Shown: piece after piece, positions 9,279 through 19,183 of the stretch
How positions within the stretch are numbered: position 1 is the stretch's first letter
Layout of the letters: the number at the start of each line of letters is the position of its first letter
NCBI RefSeq assembly: GCF_003843875.1
Contig: NZ_RKRF01000008.1
Span: 124,001-188,000, forward strand
From: Aquisalibacillus elongatus
GTDB lineage: Bacteria; Bacillota; Bacilli; Bacillales; Alkalibacillaceae
Length of the DNA stretch: 64,000 nucleotides
Direction: 5' to 3'
Program-made: the position numbers and the translations under genes
Notes under the pieces: generated by a model
Told to the model about the DNA's origin: nothing
The model's database searches: none
The model's input: only the letters and a program-made list of their open reading frames with translations

Positions 9279-10301
9279 GTGAGTGAGGAAATCATTTTAG
9301 ATATAAAAAATCTACAAACAGTTTTCAGAGATGAAGATTCTGAAGTCCGAGCTGTAGATGGTGTATCTTTTTCTTTGCCTAAGGGTAAAACATTAGGCGT
9401 CGTCGGTGAGTCGGGCTCTGGTAAAAGTGTGACAGCTCTGTCGATTCTCCGCTTAATTGACCACCCAGGTAAAGTTGAAGGTGGCGAAATAAACTTTAAA
9501 GGCAAGGATTTAACTAAAATCTCCGATAAAGAAATGAGATCCATTCGTGGGAATCAGATCTCAATGATCTTCCAAGAGCCTATGACATCATTGAATCCTG
9601 TTTATACGATTGGGCAACAAATTCGTGAAACCTTAAAGGTTCACCAAGGCTTAGGTAAACAAAGCGGAAATGAGAAGTCGGTTGAACTGCTTAAATTAGT
9701 AGGAATTCCGTCTCCTGAAGACCGTATTAAACAGTATCCGCATGAGCTATCAGGTGGTATGAGGCAACGTGTTATGATCGCGATTGCACTCGCTTGTAAT
9801 CCGGAATTGCTCATTGCCGATGAACCGACAACGGCACTAGACGTGACGATTCAGGCGCAAATCCTTGAGTTGATTAATAGACTGCAGGATGAAATGGGTA
9901 TGTCCGTTATTATGATTACTCATGACATGGGGGTTGTCGCGGAAACTTGTGATTATGTTGCCGTGATGTACGGTGGTAAAGTCGTCGAATATGCGGATGT
10001 CAAAACATTATTTAAAGACCCAAAACATCCTTATACAGTCGGTCTATTAAACTCTATCCCTCGACACGATATTGATGTTGATGAATTAGAGCCTATTCGA
10101 GGCAGTGTGCCAAGCCCGAAAGATATGCCAAAGGGTTGTCGCTTTGCTTCAAGGTGTCCTTTTGCAACTGACTTGTGTGTAGAAGAATTACCGTCATTAG
10201 ACGAAATTGAGGATGGTAACGAAGTTCGTTGCTGGATTTACAGTGACCGTTGGGATGGCGATCCGGAGGTGAAAGAGCATGGCCCAAAAAGAACTTCTTA
10301 A
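9279..10301 (+). CDS. Peptide ABC transporter ATPase, DppD/OppD type
   Basis: ABC ATPase of 340 residues. Walker A GESGSGKS, signature LSGGMRQR and Walker [13 protein letters not shown] are all present. A C-terminal Cys cluster ([10 protein letters not shown], then CVEE and CW) is the oligopeptide-transporter C-terminal domain. The start is GTG at 9279, preceded by ATGAGGTGAG. Its 3' end overlaps the next ATPase gene by 23 bp, which points to translational coupling. It pairs with that second ATPase. Confidence 0.95.
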   Translation: MSEEIILDIKNLQTVFRDEDSEVRAVDGVSFSLPKGKTLGVVGESGSGKSVTALSILRLIDHPGKVEGGEINFKGKDLTKISDKEMRSIRGNQISMIFQEPMTSLNPVYTIGQQIRETLKVHQGLGKQSGNEKSVELLKLVGIPSPEDRIKQYPHELSGGMRQRVMIAIALACNPELLIADEPTTALDVTIQAQILELINRLQDEMGMSVIMITHDMGVVAETCDYVAVMYGGKVVEYADVKTLFKDPKHPYTVGLLNSIPRHDIDVDELEPIRGSVPSPKDMPKGCRFASRCPFATDLCVEELPSLDEIEDGNEVRCWIYSDRWDGDPEVKEHGPKRTS

Positions 10302-11292
10302 AGTCAAAAATTTAAAACAATACTTCCCGATTAAAGGCGGTTTCTTTGGCAGAACGGTCAACCATGTTAAAGCGGTTGATGACGTGTCATTTGAAATTAA
10401 AGAAGGGGAGACGTTAAGTCTAGTTGGTGAATCTGGTTGCGGAAAGTCAACAACCGGCCGTGCGATTTTACGCTTGGATGATCCAACTGAAGGAACGATA
10501 GAGTTTAATGGAGAAGATTTACTTGCCTTAAACAAAAAAGAAATGCGTAATCGTCGTAAAGACATTCAAGTTATTTTCCAGGATCCTTATGCGTCCTTAA
10601 ACCCTCGTCAATCGGTATATCAAATCTTGGCTGAGGCCATGGAAATTCAGAATGTCGTACCAAAGCAAAAACGTCGTGAACGCGCAATTGAACTACTTGA
10701 GACAGTTGGGTTAAACGGTGATCAAGTTGACCGTTATCCTCACGAATTCTCAGGTGGTCAGCGTCAACGTATTGGAATTGCCCGTGCGTTAGCAGTAGAA
10801 CCGAAATTAATAATTTGCGATGAAGCGGTCTCGGCATTAGACGTTTCCGTACAAGCCCAAGTGTTAAACTTGTTGAAAAAGCTTCAACGCGAATTTAACT
10901 TAACGTTCTTGTTCATCGCCCACGACTTAGGCGTTGTGCGTCACATTTCTGATCGTATTATTGTTATGTATTTAGGTAAAGTTGTTGAAATTGCAGATAA
11001 GAAAACGTTATTTGAAAATCCACAACATCCTTATACAAAAGCGTTATTATCAGCTATTCCGACACCAGACCCAGAGGTTAAGAAAGAGCGAATCGTATTA
11101 GAAGGTGACGTACCTTCGCCGATCAACCCGCCGTCTGGTTGCAGGTTCCACACGCGTTGCCCGTTCGCAACGGAAGTGTGTGCTGAAAAAGTACCTGAAC
11201 TAAAAAATCATGGTTTCATGGAAGAAGGCCACCGAGCGGCCTGCCACCATGTTGATGAGATTGCATCAGGTGAATTAGGTCCAAAATATTAA
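10279..11292 (+). CDS. Peptide ABC transporter ATPase, DppF/OppF type
   Basis: Second ABC ATPase, 337 residues. Walker A GESGCGKS, signature FSGGQRQR and Walker [13 protein letters not shown] are intact. The C-terminal region carries [10 protein letters not shown] and further Cys residues, as in the partner ATPase. It is the last gene of the importer operon and is followed by a terminator. Its ribosome-binding site (GGAGG) lies within the end of the preceding gene. Confidence 0.95.
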   Translation: MAQKELLKVKNLKQYFPIKGGFFGRTVNHVKAVDDVSFEIKEGETLSLVGESGCGKSTTGRAILRLDDPTEGTIEFNGEDLLALNKKEMRNRRKDIQVIFQDPYASLNPRQSVYQILAEAMEIQNVVPKQKRRERAIELLETVGLNGDQVDRYPHEFSGGQRQRIGIARALAVEPKLIICDEAVSALDVSVQAQVLNLLKKLQREFNLTFLFIAHDLGVVRHISDRIIVMYLGKVVEIADKKTLFENPQHPYTKALLSAIPTPDPEVKKERIVLEGDVPSPINPPSGCRFHTRCPFATEVCAEKVPELKNHGFMEEGHRAACHHVDEIASGELGPKY

Positions 11293-11301
11293 TGAATGAA
11301 G

Positions 11302-11330
11302 CCTCCTGAATTTTCAGGGGGTTATTTTTT
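11302..11330 (+). terminator. Terminator of the peptide importer operon
   Basis: An 8-9-bp stem (11302-11310 with 11313-11321) is followed by TTATTTTTT. Confidence 0.88.
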
Positions 11331-11334
11331 GTGA

Positions 11335-11456
11335 AAAGAGCGCATAAACGATCCCAAAAGGGCGCATAAATTTGAAAAAATGTAACGTTCGACAAGATTC
11401 GTGGCGCATATATTGAAAAACCTAGCGCATAAATCGAAATACCCGGCGCATAAATA
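11335..11456. repeat. CGCATAAA array, copy 2, with conserved core
   Basis: CGCATAAA (or CGCATATA) occurs at 11341, 11363, 11405, 11426 and 11447, with spacings of 22, 42, 21 and 21. The core segment 11382-11410 fills the double-length gap and is identical to copy 1 over 29 bases. The array begins five bases after the operon terminator. Confidence 0.88.
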
Positions 11457-11488
11457 CAGCTTTATCTAAAAATTTTAAAATAACTGTA

Positions 11489-11541
11489 TTTGTAAGCGTT
11501 TTATCATACGTTTACCAATCGCCAATAAAAAATGTTATGAT
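11489..11541 (+). promoter_or_regulatory. kbl promoter with possible cre-like site
   Basis: An extended -10 (TGTTATGAT, 11533-11541) lies 45 bp before kbl, with only a weak -35. Upstream, TGTAAGCG at 11491 resembles the left part of a CcpA cre box, but the right part fits poorly. CcpA control is therefore only a possibility. Confidence 0.4.
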
Positions 11542-11585
11542 AGAGTGGGTTTCAATATTTAACGTTTTAATAGGAGGTAAAAGGA

Positions 11586-12776
11586 ATGCCAAGTGACACG
11601 TTAAATCAGTTTTTAAATGACAATTTAAACGAGTTGAAAGAACAAGGACTTTACAATGAAATTGATGTCGTCGAAGGGGCTAATGGACCGAGAATTCAGA
11701 TTGATGGTAGAGACTTAGTAAATCTATCTTCTAATAACTACCTTGGATTAGCAACTGACGAGCGACTTAAAGAGGTAGCTAAAGATGCTGTCGATTCACA
11801 CGGTGTTGGCGCAGGAGCTGTTCGTACAATCAACGGCACACTCGACCTTCACGTTCAATTAGAAAATAAAATTGCTGAGTTTAAAGGGACGGAAGCAGCA
11901 ATCGCTTACCAGTCCGGTTTTAACTGTAATATGGCGGCAATATCCGCTGTGATGGATAAAAACGACGCTATTTTGTCAGATGCATTAAACCATGCGTCAA
12001 TTATAGATGGGTGCCGTTTATCAAAGGCAAAAATTATTCCTTTTGAGCATTCAGATATGGATGATCTTCGTCAAAAGGCGAAAGAAGCGAAAGAATCCGG
12101 TCAGTATAATAAAATTATGATTATTACAGATGGCGTTTTCTCAATGGATGGGGATGTTGCGAAATTGCCTGAGATTGTCGAGATCGCTAAAGAGTTTGAC
12201 TTAATTACGTATGTCGATGATGCGCATGGCTCAGGTGTATTAGGAAAAGGCGCAGGTACCGTGAAACATTTTGGACTACAAAATGAGATTGACTTCCAAA
12301 TGGGAACGTTATCGAAAGCCATTGGGGTTGTCGGTGGTTATGTTGCTGGTAAACAAAACTTAATCGACTGGCTCAAAGTGCGTTCTCGTCCGTTCCTATT
12401 CTCAACATCATTAACTCCTGCTGATGTTTCCGCAACAACAAAAGCGATTGATTTATTAATGGAATCAACAGAGCTTCAAGATCGCATGTGGGAAAATGGC
12501 GACTATCTCAAGAAAGGCCTAAAAGAACTAGGCTTCGATATTGGCAATAGCGAAACACCGATTACGCCTTGTATCATTGGGGATGAAAAGACGACTCAAC
12601 AATTCAGTAAGCGTCTAAATGAAGAAGGCGTGTATGCGAAATCCATTGTTTTCCCAACGGTTCCAAAAGGGACAGGTCGTGTTCGTAATATGCCAACAGC
12701 CGCTCATACGAAAGAGATGCTAGATGAGGCACTAACGATTTATGAAAAAGTCGGAAAAGAAATGAACATTATATAA
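11586..12776 (+). CDS. kbl: Glycine C-acetyltransferase (2-amino-3-ketobutyrate CoA ligase)
   Basis: PLP-dependent alpha-oxoamine synthase of 396 residues. It cleaves 2-amino-3-ketobutyrate with CoA to glycine and acetyl-CoA, the second step of threonine breakdown. The PLP lysine is K244 in TLSKAIG, with VDDAHG at 210-215 and NYLGL near 51. A perfect AGGAGG ribosome-binding site precedes the ATG. It is followed 30 bp later by the threonine dehydrogenase that makes its substrate, which separates it from the related BioF. Confidence 0.93.
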   Translation: MPSDTLNQFLNDNLNELKEQGLYNEIDVVEGANGPRIQIDGRDLVNLSSNNYLGLATDERLKEVAKDAVDSHGVGAGAVRTINGTLDLHVQLENKIAEFKGTEAAIAYQSGFNCNMAAISAVMDKNDAILSDALNHASIIDGCRLSKAKIIPFEHSDMDDLRQKAKEAKESGQYNKIMIITDGVFSMDGDVAKLPEIVEIAKEFDLITYVDDAHGSGVLGKGAGTVKHFGLQNEIDFQMGTLSKAIGVVGGYVAGKQNLIDWLKVRSRPFLFSTSLTPADVSATTKAIDLLMESTELQDRMWENGDYLKKGLKELGFDIGNSETPITPCIIGDEKTTQQFSKRLNEEGVYAKSIVFPTVPKGTGRVRNMPTAAHTKEMLDEALTIYEKVGKEMNII

Positions 12777-12806
12777 AGTATCTAGGGGAATAGGAGGAAA
12801 ACGGAG

Positions 12807-13757
12807 ATGAAGAAGATTTTGATCACGGGGGCGCTTGGTCAAATCGGATCCGAGCTAACGATGGCGCTACGAGAGAAGTATGGCCAAAACCAAGTCATCG
12901 CAACGGATATCCGTGAAGCTGACAGCCCTGTAGTGACAGAAGGTCCGTTTGAAGTATTAGATGTAACAGATTATAACGCTATGTATGAACTTACCGAAAA
13001 GCATGAAGTGGATACTATCATGCATTTAGCAGCCCTTCTTTCTGCTAAGGCTGAAAATAATCCGAAATTTGCTTGGGATTTAAATATGGGTGGTTTAGTG
13101 AATGCTTTAGAAGTAGCTCGTGAGTTGAATCTGAAGTTTTTCACACCAAGTTCCATCGGCGCTTTTGGTCCAACCACGCCAAAAATAAAAACACCTCAAG
13201 ATACCGTGCAACGTCCAACGACGATGTATGGTGTGAATAAAGTATCCGGAGAATTGCTTTGTGATTATTACTATTACCGCTTTGGCGTTGATACACGCGG
13301 CGTTCGTTTTCCTGGTTTAATTTCATATGTGACTGAACCGGGTGGCGGTACAACAGACTATGCGGTTGAAATTTATTACGAAGCGTTAAAAAATAAGAAG
13401 TACTCTTCCTTTATTGCAGAAGGAACGTATATGGATATGATGTACATGCCTGATGCAATCCAAGCGATTATTCAGTTGATGGAAGCTGATGGGGACAAAT
13501 TAGAACATCGCAACGCCTTTAACGTGACGGCTATTAGTGCCGCACCAGAGGATTTTGCGAAAGCTATACAGAAACATATTCCAGATTTCGAACTCACATA
13601 TGAGGTCGATCCTGTACGCCAAAGCATCGCTGAAAGCTGGCCAGATTCGATTGATTCGGATTGTGCGAAGCGTGAGTGGGGCTTTGAGCCGGAGTATGAT
13701 ATAGATAAAATGACAGCGAATATGTTAGAAAAGTTAAGAGAAAAGTTGGGCTTGTAA
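12807..13757 (+). CDS. tdh: L-threonine 3-dehydrogenase, SDR (epimerase-like) type
   Basis: NAD-dependent short-chain dehydrogenase of 316 residues with the extended epimerase fold. The Rossmann motif GALGQIG is at 8-14 and the catalytic Y141-x3-K145 is visible. With Kbl as operon partner, the expected reaction is L-threonine to 2-amino-3-ketobutyrate. It belongs to the SDR class of threonine dehydrogenases, not the zinc-dependent medium-chain class. A GGAGG ribosome-binding site precedes the ATG. The stop codon lies in the loop of the terminator hairpin. Confidence 0.9.
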   Translation: MKKILITGALGQIGSELTMALREKYGQNQVIATDIREADSPVVTEGPFEVLDVTDYNAMYELTEKHEVDTIMHLAALLSAKAENNPKFAWDLNMGGLVNALEVARELNLKFFTPSSIGAFGPTTPKIKTPQDTVQRPTTMYGVNKVSGELLCDYYYYRFGVDTRGVRFPGLISYVTEPGGGTTDYAVEIYYEALKNKKYSSFIAEGTYMDMMYMPDAIQAIIQLMEADGDKLEHRNAFNVTAISAAPEDFAKAIQKHIPDFELTYEVDPVRQSIAESWPDSIDSDCAKREWGFEPEYDIDKMTANMLEKLREKLGL

Positions 13758-13773
13758 GGAGCCCAACTTTTTC
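13742..13773 (+). terminator. Terminator of kbl-tdh
   Basis: A 10-bp stem (13742-13751 with 13761-13770) has the tdh stop codon in its loop and a T run after it. Confidence 0.88.
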
Positions 13774-13782
13774 TTATTAATG

Positions 13783-13858
13783 ATAACCTGCAGGTAAATC
13801 AAGAAAACCTGCGTGTAATTTTAAAAATCTTGCAGGTTAGTTCGAAAAACCTGCTGAT
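13783..13858. repeat. 21-bp-phased CCTGC array
   Basis: AACCTGC-type cores occur at 13787, 13808, 13829 (CTTGC) and 13850, exactly 21 bp apart, between the tdh terminator and the convergent TPR gene. The bases between cores are mostly unrelated apart from A runs before each core. Confidence 0.8.
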
Positions 13859-13863
13859 ATTTT

Positions 13864-14343
13864 TTAGTTAAAAACTTCATCCAATCGACTCGCATAAAAC
13901 TCAAGTGCACGAGAATATTGTTTGATGGATTCGTCGTCCGTCGTTTCTAACAGTTTCGTCATCACGATTTCCATGGCGAGATCCGTATCACCTAAATTAT
14001 AAAGCGTCATTGCGAAAAAAACATAAAACGCATTATAATCTGGAAATTCGCTCATGCCTATTTCAAGTGTCTCACGTGCGTTTTCATAAAGACCGACCGC
14101 ACGATAAGTACTACCCAAAGCTAATAACGCATCACGTCGATCAAGGTCCTCAAGCTCAGTTTCAAGCGCACTTTGATAATATTGAACCGCTTGTGGATCC
14201 ATGTCATGTCGGTCATGAAGGTAAGCAGTTTCTAACAAAACTTTTCCATCATTAGGATGTTCTTCTAAATACGTAGTCGCTTTTTGAATGGCTTCTTGTA
14301 TTTTTCCTTCCTTTTGAAGTTGTTTTAACTCATCAACAATCAT
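13864..14343 (-). CDS. Small tetratricopeptide-repeat protein
   Basis: A soluble helical protein of 159 residues built of TPR-like helix pairs, for example AIQKATTYLEEHPNDGKVLL and the two repeats after it. It probably acts as a protein-interaction scaffold; the partner is unknown. The reading frame reaches back to 14421, but AAAGGAG directly before the ATG at 14343 (MIVDELKQ) marks the true start. It is convergent with tdh and has no operon partner. Confidence 0.78.
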   Translation of the reverse strand: MIVDELKQLQKEGKIQEAIQKATTYLEEHPNDGKVLLETAYLHDRHDMDPQAVQYYQSALETELEDLDRRDALLALGSTYRAVGLYENARETLEIGMSEFPDYNAFYVFFAMTLYNLGDTDLAMEIVMTKLLETTDDESIKQYSRALEFYASRLDEVFN

Positions 14344-14521
14344 AATCAAACTCCTTTCACCTGACCGCATTGTATAGTAGAAAGAGGAACGTGACAAACT
14401 AAAACATGTATATAGAAGCATTTTTCGTTAAATTATTTTAAATTTATTTGAAATATAAATCTAAACTAGCTCAAGCTAAAACATAATTGATAAAACCTCT
14501 ATCATAGTTCCAAATGCTATT

Positions 14522-14550
14522 TTGACTATTTTTCGACAATTAAATACAAT
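14522..14550 (+). promoter_or_regulatory. Sigma-A promoter of the BCCT transporter
   Basis: TTGACT (14522-14527), a 17-bp spacer, then TACAAT (14545-14550). It lies 60 bp before the gene. Confidence 0.72.
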
Positions 14551-14609
14551 TTTCTTTGTATAAAAATTCGGGTAGCGTTTGCTCGAGTTAAAAATCTAGG
14601 AGGAACATA

Positions 14610-16184
14610 ATGAAAACTAAAGAGAAATATCATTCCGATGATTATCTGGGCAAAGGGGTCCAGAAAACCGCGTTAGTGATCAGCGGTGGATTTTTAATTT
14701 TATTCTGTCTAATGGCATTTTTAAAGCCAGATTTGACTGAAGATTGGGTCGGGGCGTCATTTGACTGGTCCGCCAAGTGGTTCGGTTTATTCTGGCAAAT
14801 ATTAATGCTTGCAACTTTGATCGTAGGTCTTATTTTAATGTTTACTCGTTATGGTCGAGTTAAATTAGGAAAACAGGAAACACCTGAATTTACGAATTTC
14901 CGTTGGATCGCAATGGTCCTAACGACTTTACTTGCAAGTGGTGGTGTATTCTGGGCTGCAAGTGAGCCAATGTCACACTATATAACGACACCTCCATTGT
15001 TTAGTGCAGAAAATTTAAGTGAATGGGATCGTGCTGTACCTGGGTTAGCGCAAGCTTTCTTCCACTGGGGATTCTCAGCATGGGCAGTATTAGGTACGGT
15101 CGCGACAATTGTGTTAATGTACGCGCATTACCATAAAGGAATGCCTTTAAAGCCAAGGACGATTCTATATCCAATTTTTGGTGATAAAATTTTCAAACGT
15201 TATAACTTCTTTGGTGTTACAGCAGACGTAACGTCAATTATTGCAGTTGCAGCTGGTACAATTGGTGCAATTGGTTTCCTAGGAGTACAAGCAGCTTATG
15301 CTTTTGAACAAATCTTTGGGGTAGAAAGCAACTTATTTATGCAGATTATGTTTATCGTTATTTTAATTACAATTGCAACGATTTCAGCTGTGACAGGTGT
15401 TGATAAAGGGATTCAAATTCTAAGTCGTTTTAATGTTGCTTTTGCTGTAATTTTAATGATTATTATTTTAATCGTTGGACCGACAGTGTTTATTTTAGAT
15501 GCTTTCGTTACCGCTGAGGCTTTTCAGCTTCAAAATTATCTCATGATGAGTCTGACACGTGGAGACGGTGAATGGTTAGCTTGGTGGACTGTCTTCTTCT
15601 GGGGCTGGTTCATCGGTTTCGGACCAATGATGTCGATCTTTATCGCACGTATTTCACGTGGACGTACAATCCGTGAGTTAATCGTAGCGGTTGCGCTTAT
15701 TTCGCCATTAGTGAGTAACTTATGGTTCGCGACATTAGGTGGCTCAGGTGTGTTCTTCGAAATGGAAACACCGGGCATTATTTCCGAACCTCTTAATAAG
15801 GTCGGACAAGAAGCCGCCGTGATGGCAATCTTAGAACAGCTTCCAATGAGTGGCTTGTTCGCATTCGGATTCCTAATTATTACAGTTGTCTTCGTAGCAA
15901 CTACGGCCGACTCCATGTCGTATGCGTCAGCAGTTGCCGTAACAGGTAGTGATGATCCAAATAAATACATTCGTGTCTTCTGGGCCATTGTCTTTGGTGC
16001 AGTTGCGGTAGCCTTACTAACACTTGGTGAGGGTAGTATCAGTATGTTACAAAACTTTATCGTTGTATCAGCTGTACCGGTGTCACTATTATTACTCCCA
16101 CCTGTTTGGGATTCTGTTAAAATCGCGAACAAAATGGCGATTGAACAAGGTATTAAAAGTAAAGACGATCGTTCTAAATTATAA
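14610..16184 (+). CDS. BCCT-family betaine/carnitine/choline transporter
   Basis: Sodium-coupled compatible-solute transporter of 524 residues with 12 membrane segments. The BCCT signature region WTVFFWGWFIGFGP is near residue 330, followed by SIFIARISRGRTIRE. It is closest in character to OpuD/BetP-type glycine betaine carriers, which fits a salt-adapted host. Substrate choice cannot be fixed from sequence. It has its own promoter and terminator, with a GGAGG ribosome-binding site before the ATG. Confidence 0.93.
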   Translation: MKTKEKYHSDDYLGKGVQKTALVISGGFLILFCLMAFLKPDLTEDWVGASFDWSAKWFGLFWQILMLATLIVGLILMFTRYGRVKLGKQETPEFTNFRWIAMVLTTLLASGGVFWAASEPMSHYITTPPLFSAENLSEWDRAVPGLAQAFFHWGFSAWAVLGTVATIVLMYAHYHKGMPLKPRTILYPIFGDKIFKRYNFFGVTADVTSIIAVAAGTIGAIGFLGVQAAYAFEQIFGVESNLFMQIMFIVILITIATISAVTGVDKGIQILSRFNVAFAVILMIIILIVGPTVFILDAFVTAEAFQLQNYLMMSLTRGDGEWLAWWTVFFWGWFIGFGPMMSIFIARISRGRTIRELIVAVALISPLVSNLWFATLGGSGVFFEMETPGIISEPLNKVGQEAAVMAILEQLPMSGLFAFGFLIITVVFVATTADSMSYASAVAVTGSDDPNKYIRVFWAIVFGAVAVALLTLGEGSISMLQNFIVVSAVPVSLLLLPPVWDSVKIANKMAIEQGIKSKDDRSKL

Positions 16185-16195
16185 AGATAATGAGA

Positions 16196-16231
16196 AGCAT
16201 CACATATTTTCGGATATGTGATGCTTTTTTT
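16196..16231 (+). terminator. Terminator of the BCCT transporter gene
   Basis: A perfect 12-bp stem (16196-16207 with 16214-16225) is followed by seven T residues. Confidence 0.95.
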
Positions 16232-16235
16232 AACA

Positions 16236-16358
16236 AAAAGAGCGCATAAACACCTCGAAAAGGGCGCATAAAATTGAAAAATTGTACCGTTCGACAAAAT
16301 TCGAAGCGCATAAGTAGTCAAAAGTAGCGCATAAATAGAAAAACCTAGCGCATAAATC
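16236..16358. repeat. CGCATAAA array, copy 3, with conserved core
   Basis: CGCATAA(A) occurs at 16243, 16265, 16307, 16328 and 16349, with spacings of 22, 42, 21 and 21, matching copy 2. The core at 16284-16312 differs from the other copies at a few positions (GTACCGTTCGAC, then AAATTCGAAGCG). It starts five bases after a terminator. Confidence 0.87.
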
Positions 16359-16446
16359 TTATGAGTTTGTTCTTTATTGTATTTTATTGGGTAAGCCATA
16401 TAACGCGTGGTATAATATGAAGGAGAAAAAATAAAGAAGGTGAAGC

Positions 16447-16983
16447 ATGATGGAAGCAAAACCTTGTATTAATTCATTAACAGTAAAAAATTCACATGTA
16501 CTGCCGCCGGATACGAATAGCCATGGCACGTTGTTTGGTGGTAAGTTGATGGCTTATATCGATGATGTTGCAGCGATTGCGGCTACGCGTCATGCAAGAA
16601 TGCCGGTTGTAACAGCTTCTACAGATTCGGTGGACTTTTTAAATCCAGTTAAAGAAGGCAATACGATTTGCCTTGAGGCTTACGTCACCTATACGCATCG
16701 CACATCGATGGAGATTTTTGTTAAGGCCATTACCGAAAATCTTTTAACAGGTGAGCGCGAAGTCTGTACGACGGCCTTTTTGACAATGGTCGCCTTAGAT
16801 GACGATGGAAAACCTCAAGAAGTACCACCAGTTTATCCAGAGTCTGAAGAAGAAAAATGGCTGCATAATGGTGCGGCGGAACGAGCTGAATACCGTCGTA
16901 AAAGACGTGAAGATTCTAAGGAATTAGCCGAGCGTTTCGGCGCGGACTTCCCTTGGGATCCAACAACCAACCAAAAGGCCTAA
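16447..16983 (+). CDS. Acyl-CoA thioesterase (hotdog fold)
   Basis: Hotdog-fold thioesterase of 178 residues (YkhA/BACH-like), which hydrolyses acyl-CoA to free acid and CoA. The N-terminal half carries the family pattern around residues 18-40 (PPDTNSHGTLFGGKLMAYID) and STDSVDF. The C-terminal 40 residues are charged and helical. The ribosome-binding site is GAAGGTGA. The natural acyl chain is unknown. The hutP promoter begins right after its stop codon, so it is not part of the hut operon. Confidence 0.88.
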   Translation: MMEAKPCINSLTVKNSHVLPPDTNSHGTLFGGKLMAYIDDVAAIAATRHARMPVVTASTDSVDFLNPVKEGNTICLEAYVTYTHRTSMEIFVKAITENLLTGEREVCTTAFLTMVALDDDGKPQEVPPVYPESEEEKWLHNGAAERAEYRRKRREDSKELAERFGADFPWDPTTNQKA

Positions 16984-17012
16984 TTGACTTTCATATAAGC
17001 ACCATATAAAAT
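16984..17012 (+). promoter_or_regulatory. Sigma-A promoter of the hut operon
   Basis: TTGACT (16984-16989), a 17-bp spacer, then TAAAAT (17007-17012). The -10 overlaps an upstream in-frame ATG at 17011, which therefore cannot be the translation start of hutP. Confidence 0.82.
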
Positions 17013-17043
17013 GAAACTAACAAACAAGTTTGATGGAGTTCAT

Positions 17044-17490
17044 ATGAAAAAAATTGATAAGGGAATTGGAAAGTCGGCTCTTCAGTTAGTATTAGCCAAT
17101 AGTGATGAGATCGAAGAAGCCGAAACACACATGAAAGACTCTGATTTTATTTACTGTTTAGGTAAAACAGGCTCAATGGAACTTCAAAAGGTTGTGTCTG
17201 CCATTGAGACAGCAGCCAAACGAAACGCTGTGATTGATGAAGAACTGTACCGTGAAATGCACGCGTTATACCATGCTATTTTAGAGGCATTAGAAGGCGT
17301 TACTCGCGGTCAAGTATCCTTAGGAGACGTCATGCGAACCGTTGGCCTTCGTTTCAGTGTCGTTCGCGGTCGTCCGTATGAAAACGAAGCAGAAGGCGAA
17401 TGGATTGCTGTTGCACTGTATGGAACGATTGGAGCACCAATACGTGGCCTCGAGCATGAAACGACTGGCCTTGGAATTAATCATATTTAA
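17044..17490 (+). CDS. hutP: HutP, histidine-responsive RNA-binding antiterminator
   Basis: HutP of 148 residues, the usual family length. Hexameric HutP binds L-histidine and Mg2+, then the leader RNA, and prevents termination upstream of hutH. Conserved blocks are visible: [40 protein letters not shown] and the C-terminal [14 protein letters not shown]. The start was placed at ATG 17044, preceded by GATGGAG, because the upstream ATG lies in the promoter. It is first in the operon and is followed by its target hairpin, as in B. subtilis. Confidence 0.95.
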   Translation: MKKIDKGIGKSALQLVLANSDEIEEAETHMKDSDFIYCLGKTGSMELQKVVSAIETAAKRNAVIDEELYREMHALYHAILEALEGVTRGQVSLGDVMRTVGLRFSVVRGRPYENEAEGEWIAVALYGTIGAPIRGLEHETTGLGINHI

Positions 17491-17504
17491 ATAATATTGC
17501 CCAT

Positions 17505-17562
17505 TAGCAACGAGTTATGAGGGGGCTAACTCTCCAAGTTTTGGAGGGTTAGCTCCCTTTTT
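17505..17562 (+). promoter_or_regulatory. HutP-responsive attenuator between hutP and hutH
   Basis: Three NAG triplets with 4-nt spacers (TAG 17505, GAG 17512, GAG 17519) run into a 17-bp hairpin (17521-17537 with 17541-17557) followed by five T residues. NAG triplets spaced by four bases are the known HutP recognition pattern. The likely mechanism is termination without histidine and read-through when HutP-histidine is bound. A second triplet set on the 3' arm is only approximate. Confidence 0.85.
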
Positions 17563-17574
17563 GTTAAAGGAATC

Positions 17575-17685
17575 TTTAGGAAGGGAATATCCCGAACGCG
17601 AGCGATAATCTCCTGAACAGAGGAGTGAATCTCTCGAACAGAGAATCAAATTTCCTGAACGGCGGACCAAATTTCCCAAACATCA
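17575..17685. repeat. 21-bp-phased GAAC array in the hut leader
   Basis: Cores resembling TCCYGAAC have GAAC at 17594, 17615, 17636 and 17657, with a degenerate AAAC at 17678; every spacing is 21 bp. The array lies between the attenuator and the hutH ribosome-binding site, so it is transcribed whenever the operon is on. Confidence 0.85.
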
Positions 17686-17703
17686 TAAAAGGAGTTGTGA
17701 AAA

Positions 17704-19179
17704 ATGGAACTAACAGGTAATCATTTAGATTTAGAACAAGTAAAACGGGTGGTATATGATGATGACCCCGTATACATATCAGAAGAAAGTTTAGGGAAAG
17801 TCAAACAGAGCCGGCAAACGGTTCAAGACTATTTAGATCAACATCATATTATCTATGGGATCAACACGGGTTTTGGAAAATTTAGCGATGTCGAAATAGA
17901 AGAACATGATTTAGATGAGTTGCAATTGAATTTAATTCATTCGCACGCATGTGGTGTTGGGGAACCTTTTTCTGAATCTGTCAGTCGGGCTATGATTTTG
18001 CTTCGTGCGAATGCTCTTATGAAAGGTTACTCCGGTGTACGTCCTGTAATTATAGAACGCTTAATTGATCTGATCAATCACCATATTCATCCTGTCATTC
18101 CTCAGCAAGGGTCATTGGGTGCGAGTGGTGACCTCGCCCCGCTCGCGCACTTAGCATTAGTCCTGCTCGGAGAGGGTGAAGTTTTTTACAAAGGCGAACG
18201 TATGGCAACCATGCTTGCGTTTAATCAGGAAAAATTGGAGCCTGTTCAACTAAAAGCAAAAGAGGGGCTGGCGCTCATTAATGGGACTCAAGCGATGACG
18301 GCAGTCGGCGTCCTTGCGTATCTAGAAGCGGAAAATGTTTTGTCTTATTCAGAGAAAATTGCCGCGATGACGATGGAAGGGTTAGAAAGTATTACGTGTG
18401 CTTTTGATGACTTAATCCATCAAGTGCGTGGTCACCAAGAACAGCGCGATGTTGCCAAACGTATACGTCATTACTTAGAAGACAGCCAATTGACAACAAA
18501 ACAAGGAGAAAAGCGCATTCAAGATGCTTATTCGATTCGCTGTATTCCGCAAGTATTAGGCGCATCATGGCAGACGTTACAATACGTTAAAGAAAAACTT
18601 GAAACGGAGATTAATGCTGCAACCGATAATCCACTTATATTTTCTGACGAAGGAAAAGTGCTGTCAGGCGGGAATTTTCACGGACAGCCGATTGCAATCG
18701 CGATGGATTTACTGAAAATTGGTGTGGCAGAAGTTGCGAATATATCCGAGCGCCGCATCGAGCGGTTAGTCAATCCGCAACTAAATGACTTACCACCGTT
18801 CTTAAGTCCTGAGCCGGGGCTACAGTCTGGAGCGATGATTCTGCAATACACAGCAGCGTCGCTTGTTTCAGAAAATAAAACGTTAACGCATCCTGCGAGT
18901 GTTGACTCCATCCCGTCTTCTGCGAACCAAGAAGACCATGTTAGTATGGGAACAATAGGGGCACGGCATGCCGCGCAAATAATCGAAAACACAAGGCGAG
19001 TGATCACCATTGAGTTAATTTGTGCTATGCAAGCTGTGGAAATGCGTGGAACGAATCTATTGGCTAAAACTACACACGAACTCTATCAATCTGCTAGAGA
19101 GATCGTTCCGAGCATTAAAAAAGATCGCGTGTTTTCAACAGATATTGAAAGCCTTCAAGGTTGGATCAGAAAGAAGTGA
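17704..19179 (+). CDS. hutH: Histidine ammonia-lyase
   Basis: First enzyme of histidine breakdown, converting L-histidine to trans-urocanate and ammonia. The MIO cofactor triad Ala-Ser-Gly is at 140-142 in [14 protein letters not shown], and [10 protein letters not shown] at 51-60 supplies active-site residues. The length of 491 is slightly shorter than the usual 505-510, with the shortfall at the C-terminus; no motif is lost. An AAAGGAG ribosome-binding site precedes the ATG. It sits behind the HutP attenuator. Confidence 0.96.
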   Translation: MELTGNHLDLEQVKRVVYDDDPVYISEESLGKVKQSRQTVQDYLDQHHIIYGINTGFGKFSDVEIEEHDLDELQLNLIHSHACGVGEPFSESVSRAMILLRANALMKGYSGVRPVIIERLIDLINHHIHPVIPQQGSLGASGDLAPLAHLALVLLGEGEVFYKGERMATMLAFNQEKLEPVQLKAKEGLALINGTQAMTAVGVLAYLEAENVLSYSEKIAAMTMEGLESITCAFDDLIHQVRGHQEQRDVAKRIRHYLEDSQLTTKQGEKRIQDAYSIRCIPQVLGASWQTLQYVKEKLETEINAATDNPLIFSDEGKVLSGGNFHGQPIAIAMDLLKIGVAEVANISERRIERLVNPQLNDLPPFLSPEPGLQSGAMILQYTAASLVSENKTLTHPASVDSIPSSANQEDHVSMGTIGARHAAQIIENTRRVITIELICAMQAVEMRGTNLLAKTTHELYQSAREIVPSIKKDRVFSTDIESLQGWIRKK

Positions 19180-19183
19180 TCGT

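Noticed and set aside
11491-11506. CcpA cre site before kbl
   Set aside because: The left half TGTAAGCG is good, but the right half fits only with a two-base insertion; kept only as a low-confidence remark in the promoter entry.
2631-16358. CRISPR arrays at the CGCATAAA and other 21-bp repeats
   Set aside because: The conserved cores are only 5-9 bp and the period is 21 bp, too short for CRISPR repeat plus spacer (about 60-70 bp). No cas genes are present.
15536-16459. 307-residue minus-strand ORF opposite the BCCT transporter gene
   Set aside because: It is antisense to a well-supported membrane-protein gene, crosses its terminator and array, has no ribosome-binding site and no recognisable domain.
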